Of a stretch of DNA of 64,000 bases, positions 1 through 11,581 are shown one piece after another. The notes under the pieces were generated by a model. It was not told where the DNA came from. It ran no database searches and saw only the letters and a program-made list of their open reading frames with translations. Within the stretch, counting starts at the first letter, position 1; the number at the start of each line of letters is the position of its first letter. The stretch covers positions 23,808,119 through 23,872,118 of the forward strand of contig CM077648.1 of assembly GCA_039707465.1 (NCBI GenBank), read 5' to 3'. The position numbers were made by a program, and so were the translations under genes. This DNA comes from Rhabdophis nuchalis (Eukaryota > Chordata > Lepidosauria > Squamata > Natricidae).

Positions 1-208
1 AAGGATACTATAAAATCTCCATTCCCTCCCCACTCCAGGGGAAGGTTACTGCAAAATCCCTATTTCCCCCCAATCAGCTGGGACTCGGGAGGCAGAGAAT
101 AGATGGGTGGGACCAGTCAGAGGGAATATTTACTGGTTCTCCGAACTATTCAAAATTTTCACTACTCATTCTCCAGAACTGGTCAGAACCTGCTTAATAC
201 CATCTCTG
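1..208. mobile_element. hAT-like non-autonomous element, cut by window edge
   Basis: This is an inverted, diverged relative of the element at 5091-5398. Both share the block with CCTCCCCACTCCAGGGGAAG and a following stretch about an AATCAGCTGGGA motif. It ends near 208 with a decayed terminus (CCATCTCTG). The other end lies outside the window, so the TSD cannot be tested. Confidence 0.6.
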
Positions 209-339
209 GTTTTGATGTATTATCTTGATCATACAAGAAAAACTAGCCCTAAATTAGAGTTTCAATTACAGCTCCTGTGTGGGAAGTTTGTTATTGATCC
301 CTTTATGGTTCTGAAAGTTATAATTTTATAATCACCAAA

Positions 340-1166
340 AATCTCCAAACTAATTGCACAATTGAAAAATAGCAAACTCTCCTCCCATAACAGACATTGT
401 CCCACCAGACCTGATTAAAATGAGCATTAATACAAATTGTAGCTGTTCTCTTTCAGTTATAAATTGTCCATTAAACATGTCCCTTGAATGTAACACTTTT
501 ATTGTCCCTATATTTAAAAAGGAAGAAAGGTCTGATCCATCCAATTATCATCCAATTATCCGTAAGCTCTAGACAAGATAACTTTACTGGAAATTAATGG
601 ATTGCTTGGATGAGGGAACCATTCTTGCAGATAAGTAAGCTGGGTTCAGGATAGAGAGCTCAGCCATGGACCTAGGGTTTGGTCCTACAACATCTAGGAC
701 CAGTATACTGCACAAGTCAAAAAGATAGCCATGAAAATATTTACAGACCCATCACATCCTGGACATAAATTGTTTCAACTCCTACCCTCAAATTGACGCT
801 ATAGAGCACTGTACACCAAGACAACTAGACACAAGGACAGTTTTCCCCCAGACACCATTACTCTGCTAAAGAAATAATTCCCTCACTAGTGTCAACTATT
901 CACTAAGTCTGCATTACTATTACTTTTAGTCTTCTAATTGTTGTTATCACCCATCTCCTCCCCCTTATGACTGCATGACTAACTTATTGCATGTATCCTT
1001 ATGATTTAAATTGATATTGTTTCCTGATGGCTTATTTGTATCCTATGACTATCATTAAGTGTTGTACCTTATGATTCTTGATGAGTGTATCTTGTCTTTT
1101 TATGTACACTGAGAGCATATGCACCAAAGACAAATTCTTTGTGTGTCCAATCACATTTGGCCAAAG
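340..1166 (+). pseudogene. CR1-clade LINE remnant (RT fragment plus 3' region)
   Basis: Decayed non-LTR retrotransposon on the plus strand. Positions 501-560 translate to IVPIFKK followed by SDPSNYHPI, the reverse-transcriptase signature usually read as VPIFKKGD/SNYRPISL. Stop codons follow almost at once, so it is not functional. The sequence then runs through a 3' untranslated region into the (ATTCT)n tail at 1167-1240. That tail type is known from snake CR1 (L3-like) elements. The assignment to CR1 rather than another clade rests on the tail and is an inference. Confidence 0.6.
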
Positions 1167-1240
1167 AATTCTATTCTATTCTATTCTATTCTATTCTATT
1201 CTATTCTATTCTATTCTATTCTATTCTATTCTATTCTATT
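1167..1240 (+). repeat. (ATTCT)n microsatellite, LINE tail
   Basis: About 14-15 nearly perfect pentamers (AATAG on the other strand), directly abutting the LINE remnant on its left. The position fits a 3' terminal repeat that expanded after insertion. Confidence 0.9.
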
Positions 1241-1251
1241 CACTGTAATTG

Positions 1252-1254
<3 letters not shown>

Positions 1255-1328
<74 letters not shown>
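1255..1328 (+). repeat. (CT)n(CA)n compound microsatellite
   Basis: Uninterrupted CT dinucleotides run straight into CA dinucleotides, about 74 bp in total. Confidence 0.95.
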
Positions 1329-3185
1329 AATGAGCATAATAATACTTACATCCCAATAAGATTTAATATCCAAAGATATCTTTTTGACCTGGTACCTGCT
1401 TATAAGGGTGTAGAGGTCGCATTCTAGCTCCCTTATTATTTAATTTCTACTGTATATTAATGATTTGATGGCAAGACTTATGAAATTAGACTATCATTCT
1501 TTATTTCCTAATTTATTCTTTGTAAGCTACCCAGAGACATTGAGAGTGAGTGGGTGACCATATACTGCAAATCTTCTAAATAAATAAAAACCTCCAAATC
1601 TGGTTAGTAGACCTACTGCACTTCCCTTCTAGGCAGTTGACGTGACCATCACTTCTATATCTTTCAGTTTGAGGAAAGCCCTAAAATCAATTGCCTCCTA
1701 CTGCATAGACAACGATTTAATTGTTAATTAGGAAAAAAAAAATCCCAAAATTTTTTTCTAGATGCAATCACAGGTAACAAATGTGAATGTCATAATGGTG
1801 TCAAGAAACTAAGTTCAGGTCTTCAAATATCTAGGATTTTTTCCCCACTGGCTCATGGAGGCCCCAAATCCAGTCCCTAAAAGGCATGGTCAGAAGAAGT
1901 GAAGTCTTCTAGAGTAATTGGCTGGAATACGATAGTCTTAATTTCTAACAAATCCTTGCATTGCTTCAGCATTAATTTCAATTAGCAAAGTCATATATTT
2001 TCATAGCGTTTTATAAACTCTAGTATTATTTATGTCGCTTTGTAGTTATTTCTTTTGGTTTGTAGCATTTAGATTATTCATTATAAAATGTAATTGTGAT
2101 TTTATAGGATTCTGTTATGTTTTAATACCTGTTCTTTGTAATTTTGACTTAATAATTTTATTTTGCTCTTATTTATTTTTTCCATCAATATGACTATTTA
2201 TTTTTTCCCTTAACTTCCTAGATGTTAGTAGTACAATTTAAATTAATCAGATTTTTATTGTTTGGCAGTTAGTTTGATGTCAGCCTGCAGTTGGCTCTTC
2301 TATAATTGAAGTGATATGTCTTGAAATTCAGAGGACCCCATTCCTTTTTTCCTGCAGCAGCTCTTTTGAAAGAGTCACCACTGACAAGCCTAATTAAACT
2401 AAGCCAAAGAATCACTTGATTACCTCAAGAAGATTCCTTCAAGTCATACATTAGAAAGAAGGAGTTCTTCTTGAAGGAAATAGGAGGCGATTAACTTATG
2501 AAGCTTAACCATTCAAAAATGTGAAGGAGGAGAAATTGGTTCAGCAACACTTTGATTGGCCTTTTGAGAAACTTCACAGTAAAAAATAAAGAAAAAAACC
2601 CATTATAGCTCATTCTGAAATGTGTAAAATCCACTACCACCTCCCGAAGGGGGAAATAACCATATACTAGCAATTATTTCCCTGAGCCATGGTGAGGTCT
2701 TTAAATCTGGAATCTAAGGCTTTTTTTAACTGCCAAGCATAAAAATGTACTCTAAAACAATAATTGGTTTTCTTCAGCAGGAATTGATTTATAATAAATT
2801 ATAGACATATAGGGTTTGTTTTTTTTTAATTATAATTTGTATTGAACAGGAAAAAAATGTGCATTTTGCTACATTTCATATAAAAATTGAGTTAGGAATC
2901 CTATTCCCACTCACGAGAGAATAAGTCTCATTGAACTTAATGAGATTTTTATTTGAATAGCCAAATATTAGGATTCTGGGTTATGATTGCAATCTGTAAA
3001 CCATAAATACAAAAACTGCACTCCTCTCCGATGCTCCAGATTCTCTTGCCAATCAAACTCTGCAACAAACTCTCCCTTCTTTCTCACTTGTTCTACTATT
3101 TGCTCCATCTATGAGATCTGGATCTGTCTCTTTGGATGAGTTTTGAGCTTTGCATATTTCTTAATTTATTTTAAATGTGGGAATC
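1329..3185. other. AT-rich intergenic DNA, nothing recognised
   Basis: No open frame with recognisable homology, no terminal repeats and no RNA gene signature were seen. The short frames here are random. Confidence 0.6.
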
Positions 3186-3402
3186 CAGGGGAGGATTCTG
3201 GCTTCTTCTACTGCCGGTTTGCTCAGGACATGCACTTCCCGCGCATGTGCAGTAAGTAAAAAATTGCTTCTGCACATGCGCAGAAGCAAAAAAACAAGAT
3301 GGCGGCACCTATGGTACCGTTGATAGAACCGTTCAGGGGCATGGATGGCTGAGTTACTACCTACTCGGCTGAACTGTCCAAATTGGTAGGAACCCACCTC
3401 TG
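3186..3402. mobile_element. hAT-like non-autonomous element with 8-bp TSD (7/8)
   Basis: It is bounded by CAGGGGAGGATTC on the left and AACCCACCTCTG on the right, a decayed CAG(T/A)GGTGGGTT terminal inverted repeat. Flanks TGGGAATC (3178-3185) and TAGGAATC (3403-3410) match at 7 of 8 positions. The interior has the GCGCATGTGC / CACATGCGCAGAAG motifs seen in other copies. Confidence 0.8.
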
Positions 3403-3794
3403 TAGGAATCACGCAGCTGTCAGGAAATGCAGACCGCACTATAAAGATGTGTGTTTGAAAATGTAATGATTAATTGCATCAAATAAAATAAATATAATTT
3501 AATGAATTTGAATTTAGTTGTGATCTCTGTGTGCTTCTGAACAGTTTTTCATGTGGCCTGGGCTCTTTATTCAAGGTAAATCAAATGGTTGCCCAATTAA
3601 AATTGCACAGCCCTTATAGTATACTGTATACAGTATAGTTGCCTTTCGTGAGATGGGTGGCTATATAAATTTGATTAATAAATAAATATATGCACAGGAG
3701 TTTGCAAAGGGATCAGAAAGTCAAGATGGACTTGTCTGATCAAACCTCTGGCTATTTTATATGTGAGTTGGGAAAAAGAGATGATCACTAAAAC

Positions 3795-4118
3795 CAGAGG
3801 TGGGTTTCTACCGGTTCAGCCCGGTTCGGCCAAACTGGTAGTAATTTGGTGGTCTGGGTCGCTGGAACCAGCAGTGATCCAGGCCTTTCATGCCCCCAAA
3901 CCAGTTCTCCTGGTGGCACCATAGGTGCCACTATCTTGTTTTTTGCTTTTGTGTATGCGCAGAACAATTTTAGTGGTACTGTGTGCACACACAGTGCACA
4001 TCAAGTGTGCACAGTGAACATCAAGAATGCACAGCACACACCAAATGTGCACAGCATGCATCAAGTACAGCGTGCTCCTGAGCAAACTGGTAGTAGCAGC
4101 TGCTGGAACCCAGCCCTG
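3795..4118. mobile_element. hAT-like non-autonomous element with perfect TSD
   Basis: It starts CAGAGGTGGGTT and ends AACCCAGCCCTG. The 8-bp flanks are identical: ACTAAAAC at 3787-3794 and 4119-4126. Inside, about 3976-4070, is a run of roughly five diverged short units built on GTGCACA and CATCAAG. Confidence 0.9.
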
Positions 4119-4571
4119 ACTAAAACTCTTTAATAACAGTTGAACAATTCTGGAACATTGATTGAGCATACTGAATCCACTTTAGTAAATATGGGTACAG
4201 ATCGACTTTGCCATTAACTGAGGTGTGAATCCATTTGGTCTGCTTGATGGAAGTACGTGGATTCTGATTGGACAAGACTTTGCAATGATTATTACGTATA
4301 ATAAACTTTTTTTTTCTTGAGTAACTTCTTTAATGAAGTATGGTAAGCTTTCCTATTCTTCATTCTTTTGAATTTGCACAAATGTAAAATATGGGGTTTA
4401 AAATTTAATAGTGTTGTTAGAAATGCCTGTCTGGATTGGGTATCATTAATACCTGGAAGAGTTTCTTCTATGTACACAAGATTGGTTAGGATGGGCTAGG
4501 ATGGGAAAACAAGAAGGCAGTGGCAAGCTTTTTCCTATTGCCAAAAAAATGTGCATGATTCTGTCTATCTC

Positions 4572-4712
4572 AGTGTTTCTCAATCTTGGCAACTTTAAGA
4601 TGAACTTCAACTTTCTGGATTCCCTAGTAAGCTTGCGATCTGCATGTTGAACTGAACAAAATCCAGGCTTGAAAGAGACAGCCCATTGCTGGTAAATGTT
4701 GAGAACAGAGGA
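4572..4712. mobile_element. Decayed palindromic MITE relative
   Basis: It starts CAGTGTTTCTCAATCTTGGC, then AACTTTAAGATG and AACTTCAAC, and ends near TGTTGAGAACAGAG. The ends are roughly inverted but the hairpin arms are broken. Assignment to the family at 7125 is by shared words only. Confidence 0.35.
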
Positions 4713-5090
4713 TTGGATGAACTGGGAGGAGGCATACTATATTCCTAAATGTATAGTACTAGAAGCTGTGCAAAAAGAAGGCAAAGAACAAAATAAAAAA
4801 GAAAGAATGGAATTATTTCAGATATAGAACTCATGGATAAGATATATATTAGGTAGGATGTGGACAGCATGCCATATTATCCTGTACAAGAAATATTGAA
4901 GTGGACTAGGTAATTTAATTTGTATAACAGTACTATGTAAAGCTTGTTCTATCTAGGTCAAGATAAGAAGGAAGAGGAAAATGAGTAGATGGTAAGGGAT
5001 TATTTTTTTTTACTGTAAGTAGTTGTAAATAATAGTGAATCTCTCTCAACACTTACTTGGTTTAACAGTGGCAAATTCATGCATGTGTTA

Positions 5091-5398
5091 CAGAGGTGGT
5101 ATTCAGCAGGTTCTGACCAGTTCTCAAGAACCGGTAGTAGAAATTTTGAGTAGTTCAGAAAACCGGTAAATACCACCTCTGACTGGCCTGTCCCCATCTA
5201 TTCTCTGCCTCCTGAATCCCAGCTGATTGGGAGGAAATGGGGTTTTTGCAGTAACCTTCCCCTGGAGTGGGGAGGGAATGGAGATTTTACAGTATTCTTC
5301 CCCTGCCATGCCCACCAAGCCACGCCCACCAAGCCATGCCATGCCCACCAAGCCATGCCCACAGAACCAGTAGTAAAAAATTTCAGATCCCACTACTG
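5091..5398. mobile_element. hAT-like non-autonomous element with perfect TSD
   Basis: It starts CAGAGGTGGTATTCAGC and ends CAGATCCCACTACTG. ATGTGTTA flanks it on both sides (5083-5090 and 5399-5406). The interior contains tandem CCACCAAGCCATGCC units. It shares ends with the 3795 element but has a different interior. Confidence 0.9.
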
Positions 5399-5559
5399 AT
5401 GTGTTACACTGTTCCATGTTCATAGTTATGGCTCAATAACTTCCATATATCAGGGATGTGATAGTGAAAGGCTGCAGAAGCAACTTCACAGGGAATAAAG
5501 TTCTTTCTCCTTAGGCCAGTGATGATCCATCTGAAGTCCCATGCCTGCACATTTTTTTC

Positions 5560-6095
5560 TTAATAACAGAATAACAGAGTTGGAAGGACCTTGGAGATCT
5601 TCTAGTCCAACTCAAGCAGGAAACCATATACCATTTCAGACAAATGGTTGTCCAATCTCTTCTTAAAGACCTCCAATGTGGGAGCACCGACAACTTCTGG
5701 AGGCAAGTCATTCTAATGATTAATTGTTCTGTCAGGAAATTTCTCAGTAGTTCTAGGTTGCTTCTCTCCTTGATTATTTCCATCCACTACTTCTTACCCT
5801 GCCTTCAGGTGTTTTGAATAATAGGTTGACCCCTCTTCTTTGCTGCAGCCCCTTAGATATTGGAATACTGCTATTGTGTTAACCCTAGTCCTTCTTTTCA
5901 TTAAACTGGACATATCCAATTCTTGCAACTGTTCTTCATATGTTTTATCCTCCAGTCCCCTAATCATCTTTGTTGCTCTTTCATGCACTCTTTCTATAGT
6001 CTCAATATTTTTTTTTGTATCATGGCAACCAAAACTGGATGCAATATTCCAAGTGTGGTATTATTGCACTATTACCAAGGCATTTAAAATGATAT
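5560..6095 (-). pseudogene. CR1 LINE 3' end, ORF2 C-terminal fragment
   Basis: On the minus strand, 5794-5988 encodes a peptide with KMIRGLEDKTYEEQL and LDMSSLMKRR, the C-terminal region of CR1 ORF2 proteins downstream of the reverse transcriptase. 5511-5783 continues in another frame with IKERSNLELLRNFLTEQ. The element finishes with the usual CR1 end, read on the plus strand as AATAACAGAGTTGGAAGGACC. Frameshifts and 5' truncation make it a dead copy. Confidence 0.85.
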
Positions 6096-6864
6096 GAACA
6101 CTTCACCTCTCAGTTAGATCTTGACTGGGTTATTGAAAAGCTCCTTAATGTCATTTTTGATGATAAAAATGGGGTAGAATGGGGGAATTAAATACACTGG
6201 GAGTAATTATATTGATTGTATTTGAATAATATACTCAAAATTAAATGTAAATTATATTTTTATCCCAATCATGCTTATAATAATATAGCCCATTGGCACA
6301 TCATCCAAAATCAAATGTGTCACTCAGCTTAAAAATTGTTGTGCATCTCCATTAGATGATTTATGTATACATTGGGTATTGTTGCCAGGAACATACAGTA
6401 TCTAGTAAGATACAGGGGATATCTTTTAATGAATAAATAAGTAGAGTTTACTGATCACAAGAAGCAATAAATGACGTAAGTTAACTCATAAAGGCAGTTT
6501 TATGTTATTAATGTAGGTGAATTAAAAATCAAATTGGAATCTAGTAATTAGATTGCAATATGTGTAAGGCTACTACTAACGAGTTGGAGAGCCTGGAGGA
6601 GGGAGGAATGAGAAGGGGAGGATGAACATAATAAAAAATAATCATTTCCATTGCACCAAAATGATGGCAGAAAAAACAGGTGCTATTTGTTAAACTGCTC
6701 TGTGGAATTAGTTTTTTCTGTGACATTAATGGAAAAATCATTTTTTCTTGGGCATTTTTATATGTTTTTGGGATTGAGTTAAATATAATTTTAGAAAAGT
6801 GAAAAAAAGTTTCAGCATATTTGTAATCCATAGAACAACTTAAATTCAGCCTTTATTCCATTTG

Positions 6865-7292
6865 AGGAGGCAATAGGGGCTGCCACAAAGAAGAACTCAA
6901 CCTATTCTCCAAAGAACCTGAAGGCAGGACAAGAAGTAATGGATGGAATTGAATCAACTAAGGAGAACTAAGGAGAAATTCCTGACAGAATAATTAATCA
7001 GTGGAGTGATTTGCCTTCAGAGGTTGTGGGTGCTCCAACACAGGATGTTTTTCAAAAGAGATTGAACAACCATTTTTCTGAAATGGTATAGCATTTGCTG
7101 CCTGAGCAGAGGGTTGGACTAGAACAGGGGTCTCTAACGTTTGCAACTTTAAGTCTGAAGGACTTCAGCTCCCAGACTTCTCCAGCCAGCATTGCTGGCT
7201 GGAGAACTCTGGGAGCTGAAGTCCTTCAGACTTAAAGTTGCAAACGTTGGAGACCCCTAGACTAGAAGACCCTTCCAACTCTGTTATTCTGT
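6865..7292 (+). pseudogene. CR1 LINE 3' end, interrupted by a MITE
   Basis: Sense-strand CR1 tail: CTGAAGGCAGGACAAGAAGT, AAATTCCTGACAGAAT, GGTTGGACTAGAAGACC and TTCCAACTCTGTTATTCTGT. The MITE at 7125-7259 lies inside it, within the GGTTGGACTAGAAGACC motif. Confidence 0.85.
7125..7259. mobile_element. Palindromic hAT-like MITE with perfect TSD
   Basis: A 135-bp near-perfect palindrome. It starts CAGGGGTCTCTAACGTTTGC, the arms meet at AGCATTGCTGGCT, and it ends with the complement (last base G to A). GACTAGAA duplicates the CR1 target at 7117-7124 and 7260-7267. Confidence 0.95.
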
Positions 7293-8339
7293 CTGTTAAT
7301 AAACAGACTATTGAACTAATAACTATAGTCTAAATCTGTGAAATTAATGCATGAACATGTTGACTGAAAATGTAATCTAATATATGTTTTCATGGGAGTA
7401 ACTCAATTATTTTAATGAGCAACAACACACAGGGCTAATTTGTAACTAATCATCATGCTGATTGGGGATGATGGGCTGTGGAATCTAATATATATGGAAA
7501 ACAAGGACAATCGATTCAGGAAGATTTTGGATTCATTTCCTGTGCTTAATAAAAAGTCTAGTCTTTGACCTTGCACAGCCTTTCACACTTCCTAAGTAGG
7601 CAAGCGGTGAAAGATATTTTTGGGCCCTCAATCTGGATGACCTGTGACTAATTATCTCCCAATTCTCATTTTATTAGCATTTTGTTACATGAAAACTGTG
7701 AATAAAACACAAAATATGCAGCATATAGATGTTAAAAGGTCTGTTGATGTAAGTAGAACAGACCTAATGGTCTCAGGATCAAACCAGTAATGATGTATCC
7801 TCCCACATTCTCTTTCAGTGGTATCAGCCATGGTCCAAAGCATTTTCCACAAAGACCTTATCAACTCTGCAATTTACCATGTGGGCACTGACAATTAAGA
7901 TAATGATATAAAAGTAAGGCAAACAAAATTGCCTTAAAATTGAGTGCATTAATTATGCAGAAAGAGAGAGAGAAGAACGATTTGCATTTAATACAAGATA
8001 AGGAACCTTCCATCTCAGGTCTTGGGGTGAAATAACATTACATTAGTTATTCCACAGAAAGAATTCAAATACTGTTAAAACAATCTAATGGACAGTGATG
8101 TGGCCAAGGCAAGTTAAGTATTCAATTTTAATTTAAGGCCTGCAATAAAACTTACTTGAGTTTAATAAGATTATCTGACTAGAATATTAATATTATATTT
8201 GTTAAATAAAGGACTTAAATTTGAGGTGTTTTGGTATCATAAAGATTATTAAAGACAGGGACTCTCTGTGTTTAAGGATCAAATCCCAACTAAAATAGCA
8301 ATCCTATACATTTATGAGAGAACAAATATAATTGACATC
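7293..8339. other. Intergenic DNA, nothing recognised
   Basis: AT-rich, with no recognisable coding homology, terminal repeats or RNA gene. Confidence 0.6.
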
Positions 8340-8347
8340 CATTAAAA

Positions 8348-8461
8348 CAGGGGTCCCCAACCTTTGCAACTTTAAATCTGAAGGACTTCAGCTCCCAGAA
8401 TTCTCCAGCCAGCAAAGCTGAAGTTTTTCAGACTTAAAGTTGCAAAGGTTGGGGACCCCTG
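8348..8461. mobile_element. Palindromic hAT-like MITE with perfect TSD (capture donor)
   Basis: It starts CAGGGGTCCCCAACC and ends GGTTGGGGACCCCTG. CATTAAAA lies on both sides (8340-8347 and 8462-8469). At 114 bp it has lost about 20 bp from one arm compared with the 135-bp copies. The sequence to its right also occurs, with one TSD half, inside the composite at 22575-23336. Confidence 0.95.
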
Positions 8462-9044
8462 CATTAAAATGATCTGTTTCCAGTTAACAGGTTCACCTCA
8501 AGTTCTCATATGACAAACCCATGGAATTGATTGGAGCAATGGAAATGAAAAAAAAAACCTGTTTCACTATTGGTTGCCATCCTGTTATCTGGTAGAAGAC
8601 ATTAAACGAAGCCTCCTGACTATATACATACATACAGGATAGTCTGCAAGTTGACTGTACTTTTGTTCTATTGAATATAATGTGAACTCTTATCTGGGAC
8701 TAACTTTTTATATTACATTGAAAGTCTGTCTCTAAACTGTTCAATGCATTCTATTGGCGATCCAAACAAAATTCAGACTATATTAAACTCGATGTTAAAG
8801 TTTCAACCATGGTATTGTTCATTATTATAAGTAAAACAATATCAGATTTGGTGCTGACTTAAAGGTAAGTCATTTCAGGTTTCTTGCAAATAGTGTGTAC
8901 TGTAAGTAGCCATGCATTCTTTCAGGATTTATTTTTTACTTCTCTGTCTAGCCCAGGTGAGTCAAGCTCAAGGTCCAGGGCCCGAATCTGGCCCACAGGG
9001 TGCTTAGATCTGCCCTGTGGGGCCATCCTAGAAACAGCAAAGAG
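8462..9044 (+). repeat. Segment duplicated in inverted orientation at 22620-23201
   Basis: By eye about 96-97% identical to the reverse complement of 22620-23201, with roughly 20 differences. The match starts at the MITE's own TSD half (CATTAAAA) and stops at AACAGCAAAGAG, inside the hAT-like element 8954-9339. The frame 8884-9177 crosses this segment but shows no known domain, so I do not call it a gene. Confidence 0.9.
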
Positions 9045-9339
9045 TCGGCCTGCTCTACCTCTGCCAGTGGAAAAGGAGCCCAGGCTCCCATTTTCAGCTG
9101 TGATGGCCTCCTGCCATCCTTTGCCAGTGAAAACTCTGCAGAGTTTTCTCTGGCAAAAGGCATCAAGAAGTCATTGAGCTGAAAATGGAACTCTGGAGCC
9201 TGTTTTTGCTGGCAGAGTACTCAGGCTACCACGAGTGTCATCAAGCTGGCCACACTCACCCTGGCCACACCTACCCCAACCACTGAGGTCAAACACAACC
9301 CTGATGCGGCCCTCAATGAAATCAAGTTTGACACCCCCG
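8954..9339. mobile_element. hAT-like element (CAGGGGTGTCAAAC family)
   Basis: It begins CAGGTGAGTCAAGCTCAAGG and ends AATCAAGTTTGACACCCCC, an inverted pair. Flanks GTCTAGCC (8946-8953) and GTCTAGCT (9340-9347) match at 7 of 8. Relatives are at 28800-29497 and 62168-62587. Confidence 0.8.
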
Positions 9340-9347
9340 GTCTAGCT

Positions 9348-10690
9348 TAAAGCTCTGGAATCTTTTGGTGACCTTCCATCAGTACTAATCATACCTTAAC
9401 AGTGATTAGCTTTTTGGGTTCAGCACTTAGCATAATACCAGTGTCCAAATTTAGAAGCATCCTGCTTCTAAATTGGTAGAATTGGGCATCTGTTGAGATC
9501 CTCAATTTTAGATAGAAGCGCTTATGAACTCATGTTGCTGAACATTCTTACCTATGTCTCTTTTTCACTAATCTACTTTTTTTCCCACAGAAGAAAAAGG
9601 GATATGAAAGAGAAGTGGTTTCTCAACTTGAAAGCTATACCTTTACATCTGTAATTCTTGAGTTTGGAAATGTAAAGGAGTGGCTGTTAAGTTGTCTGTT
9701 AAGAGGGACCCTTGAGGTTTTGCCCATTCTTTTCTTGAAACTGAATGGCCATACAGGCACATGTATAATAGTGCTTTCCCATCTAATTTATTTCCATTAA
9801 TTTTAATACATCTAACTATGTTGAAGTGTTGATTCACTCTTGGAGAAGATCTGGATTCACAGAGGACTATTCTTTCACTTTTTTTGGGGAGAAATGATGA
9901 AATTTCAAAGTTTGATTTTGAAAATACCTGATTGATTACTTGGAATTTTGATGAATTCTTGAGATACTTCTTCCTGAATTATCTACACTACATTGGCTTA
10001 AATATTTAAGATTCATAAAATCATTGGGTTTTGAGGAAATACTTTTGGCACGGGACAGAATTGGTATGCAAAGTATCTGTAGTGTTGAGCCAGATAAAAC
10101 TGTTAGAAGACAAGGTCAGTCACTGTGTTTGTTTCACAGGTTGTTTTTGAGAGCAAAAATGGGAGAAGAGCATGTTCTGTTTGAAGCCCTGATCTTCTGC
10201 ACAAAAAATGTGGTATAAATTTAACATAGAAACAAACTAATAACCACCAAAGCCCAAATTCCAGATTGAGAAATACCAATGTGTTCTGTCTTGGAAGCAC
10301 TGCCAGAAAATTGATGGAGGGGTAGATGTATTGACAATTACAAAATCTTCTGGGACTTATTGATATTCCATTTCAGAGGTTGCTCCATTCAACTGTTACC
10401 TTTCTTCAGGCAACATAAAACAATTGTATCAAATTTAGCTTTATATTTTGACAGCGCCTCAAAATGTCATTAGTTGTTCTTGGATCAGGTTTTTCTTCAA
10501 GCTGCAGTACATGTTGAACTTCAAAGACTGAAAGAACAAAATATTTTTGTTTTGGTGTGAACTTGTCAAGATTGTCATTTGCTCACTCAGTGTCTCTCTC
10601 TCTCTCTCACACACACACACAGACAAGTTTCAGAATTTCTTTCTCTTTCTTGTTTAGTCTTCCCATATATTCACAGCAGTTGAGTAACAA
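9348..10690. other. Intergenic DNA with one short microsatellite
   Basis: Only a CT/CA microsatellite at about 10590-10622 was recognised. No coding, RNA or terminal-repeat signal was seen. Confidence 0.6.
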
Positions 10691-11581
10691 TCTATATAAA
10701 TAAAAATGTAACTATGAGTTTGTTCAAAACCGCTAATCTCAGAAACTACTGCACCAATCGCCACCAAATTTTCACACAACGTTCCTTTCAAGGGCAGCAC
10801 CAATGATACGTACAGATTGTGTGGATGGCACACCAGTGCCAGGTACATGCCACACAAATGTAAAACTGCAGCTCTTCTGTGTGTTTCCCTCACTCGCTCA
10901 CTCGCCTCCCTCCCCTTTGTGGCCCCTCCCACCCGGCTGCTTTTCAGCTCATATCACTTGCACGAGCGGTGGAGTGGTCTGCGTCATATCCACAATGGTC
11001 ATCTCCTCAGCAGCCTCTCTCTCCTCTGCCGCAGCTCCCCTCTCCTCCAACTCCCCACCCCAAGATCGCTGCTGAGTCAGCGGCCTCTCCTCCTCTGCCG
11101 CCCCCCCCTCCACCAACTAGGTAGGTAGCTGGTAGGTAGGTAGGGGGATAGAGAAGGAGAGGGAGAAATACAGTAGGTAGGTAGATAGGTAGGTAGATAG
11201 GTAGGTAGGTGGATAGAGAGAGAGAGGGAGAAATACAGTTGGTAGGTAGGTAGAGAGATAGAGATAGGGAGAAATACAGCAGGTAGGTAGGTAGGTAGGT
11301 AGGTAGAGGGAGAGAGGGAAAATACAGTAGGTAGGTAGATAGGTAGAGGGGTAGAGAGAGAGGGGGAAAGAAATACAATAGGTAGGTAGATAGGTAGAGG
11401 GATAGAGAGAGAGGGGGAAGAAATACAGTAGGTAGGTAGGTAGGTAGAGTAAGAGAGGGAGGGGAGGGGGAAGGAGGGGAAACCGAGGCAGAGAAGGAAG
11501 GGGGTCACTGAGAGGGTTTATGAGGGGAAACTTTTCATTTAACCAAACTTGGCCACAGCAACGAGTGGTGGGTACAGCGAG
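10691..11581 (+). mobile_element. Non-autonomous Helitron-like element
   Basis: The 5' end is A|TCTATATAAATAAAAATGTA, fitting the Helitron rule of a TC start after host A. The 3' end has a short hairpin (GGCCACAGCAACGAGTGGTG at 11551-11570; in the second copy the stem is perfect GGCCAC/GTGGCC) about 10 bp before CGAG|T, a decayed CTAG|T. There is no TSD and no terminal inverted repeat. Positions 11116-11455 hold a (TAGG)n-based minisatellite with about six GAAATACAG-bearing units. The copy at 44428-47407 has matching 5' and 3' ends. No Rep/helicase frame is present. Confidence 0.8.
11116..11455 (+). repeat. (TAGG)n / GAGAAATACAG minisatellite inside the Helitron-like element
   Basis: Irregular units, each with a GATAGAGAGAGAGGGAG part, GAAATACAG and a run of TAGG/TAGA tetramers. 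Six GAAATACAG-type marks lie at about 11166, 11229, 11270, 11319, 11370 and 11421. Confidence 0.9.

Noticed and set aside
8884..9177. 97-residue frame conserved at 22505-22780 on the other strand
   Set aside because: The conservation is explained by DNA-level duplication of a non-coding segment. There is no known domain, and it runs into a hAT-like element.
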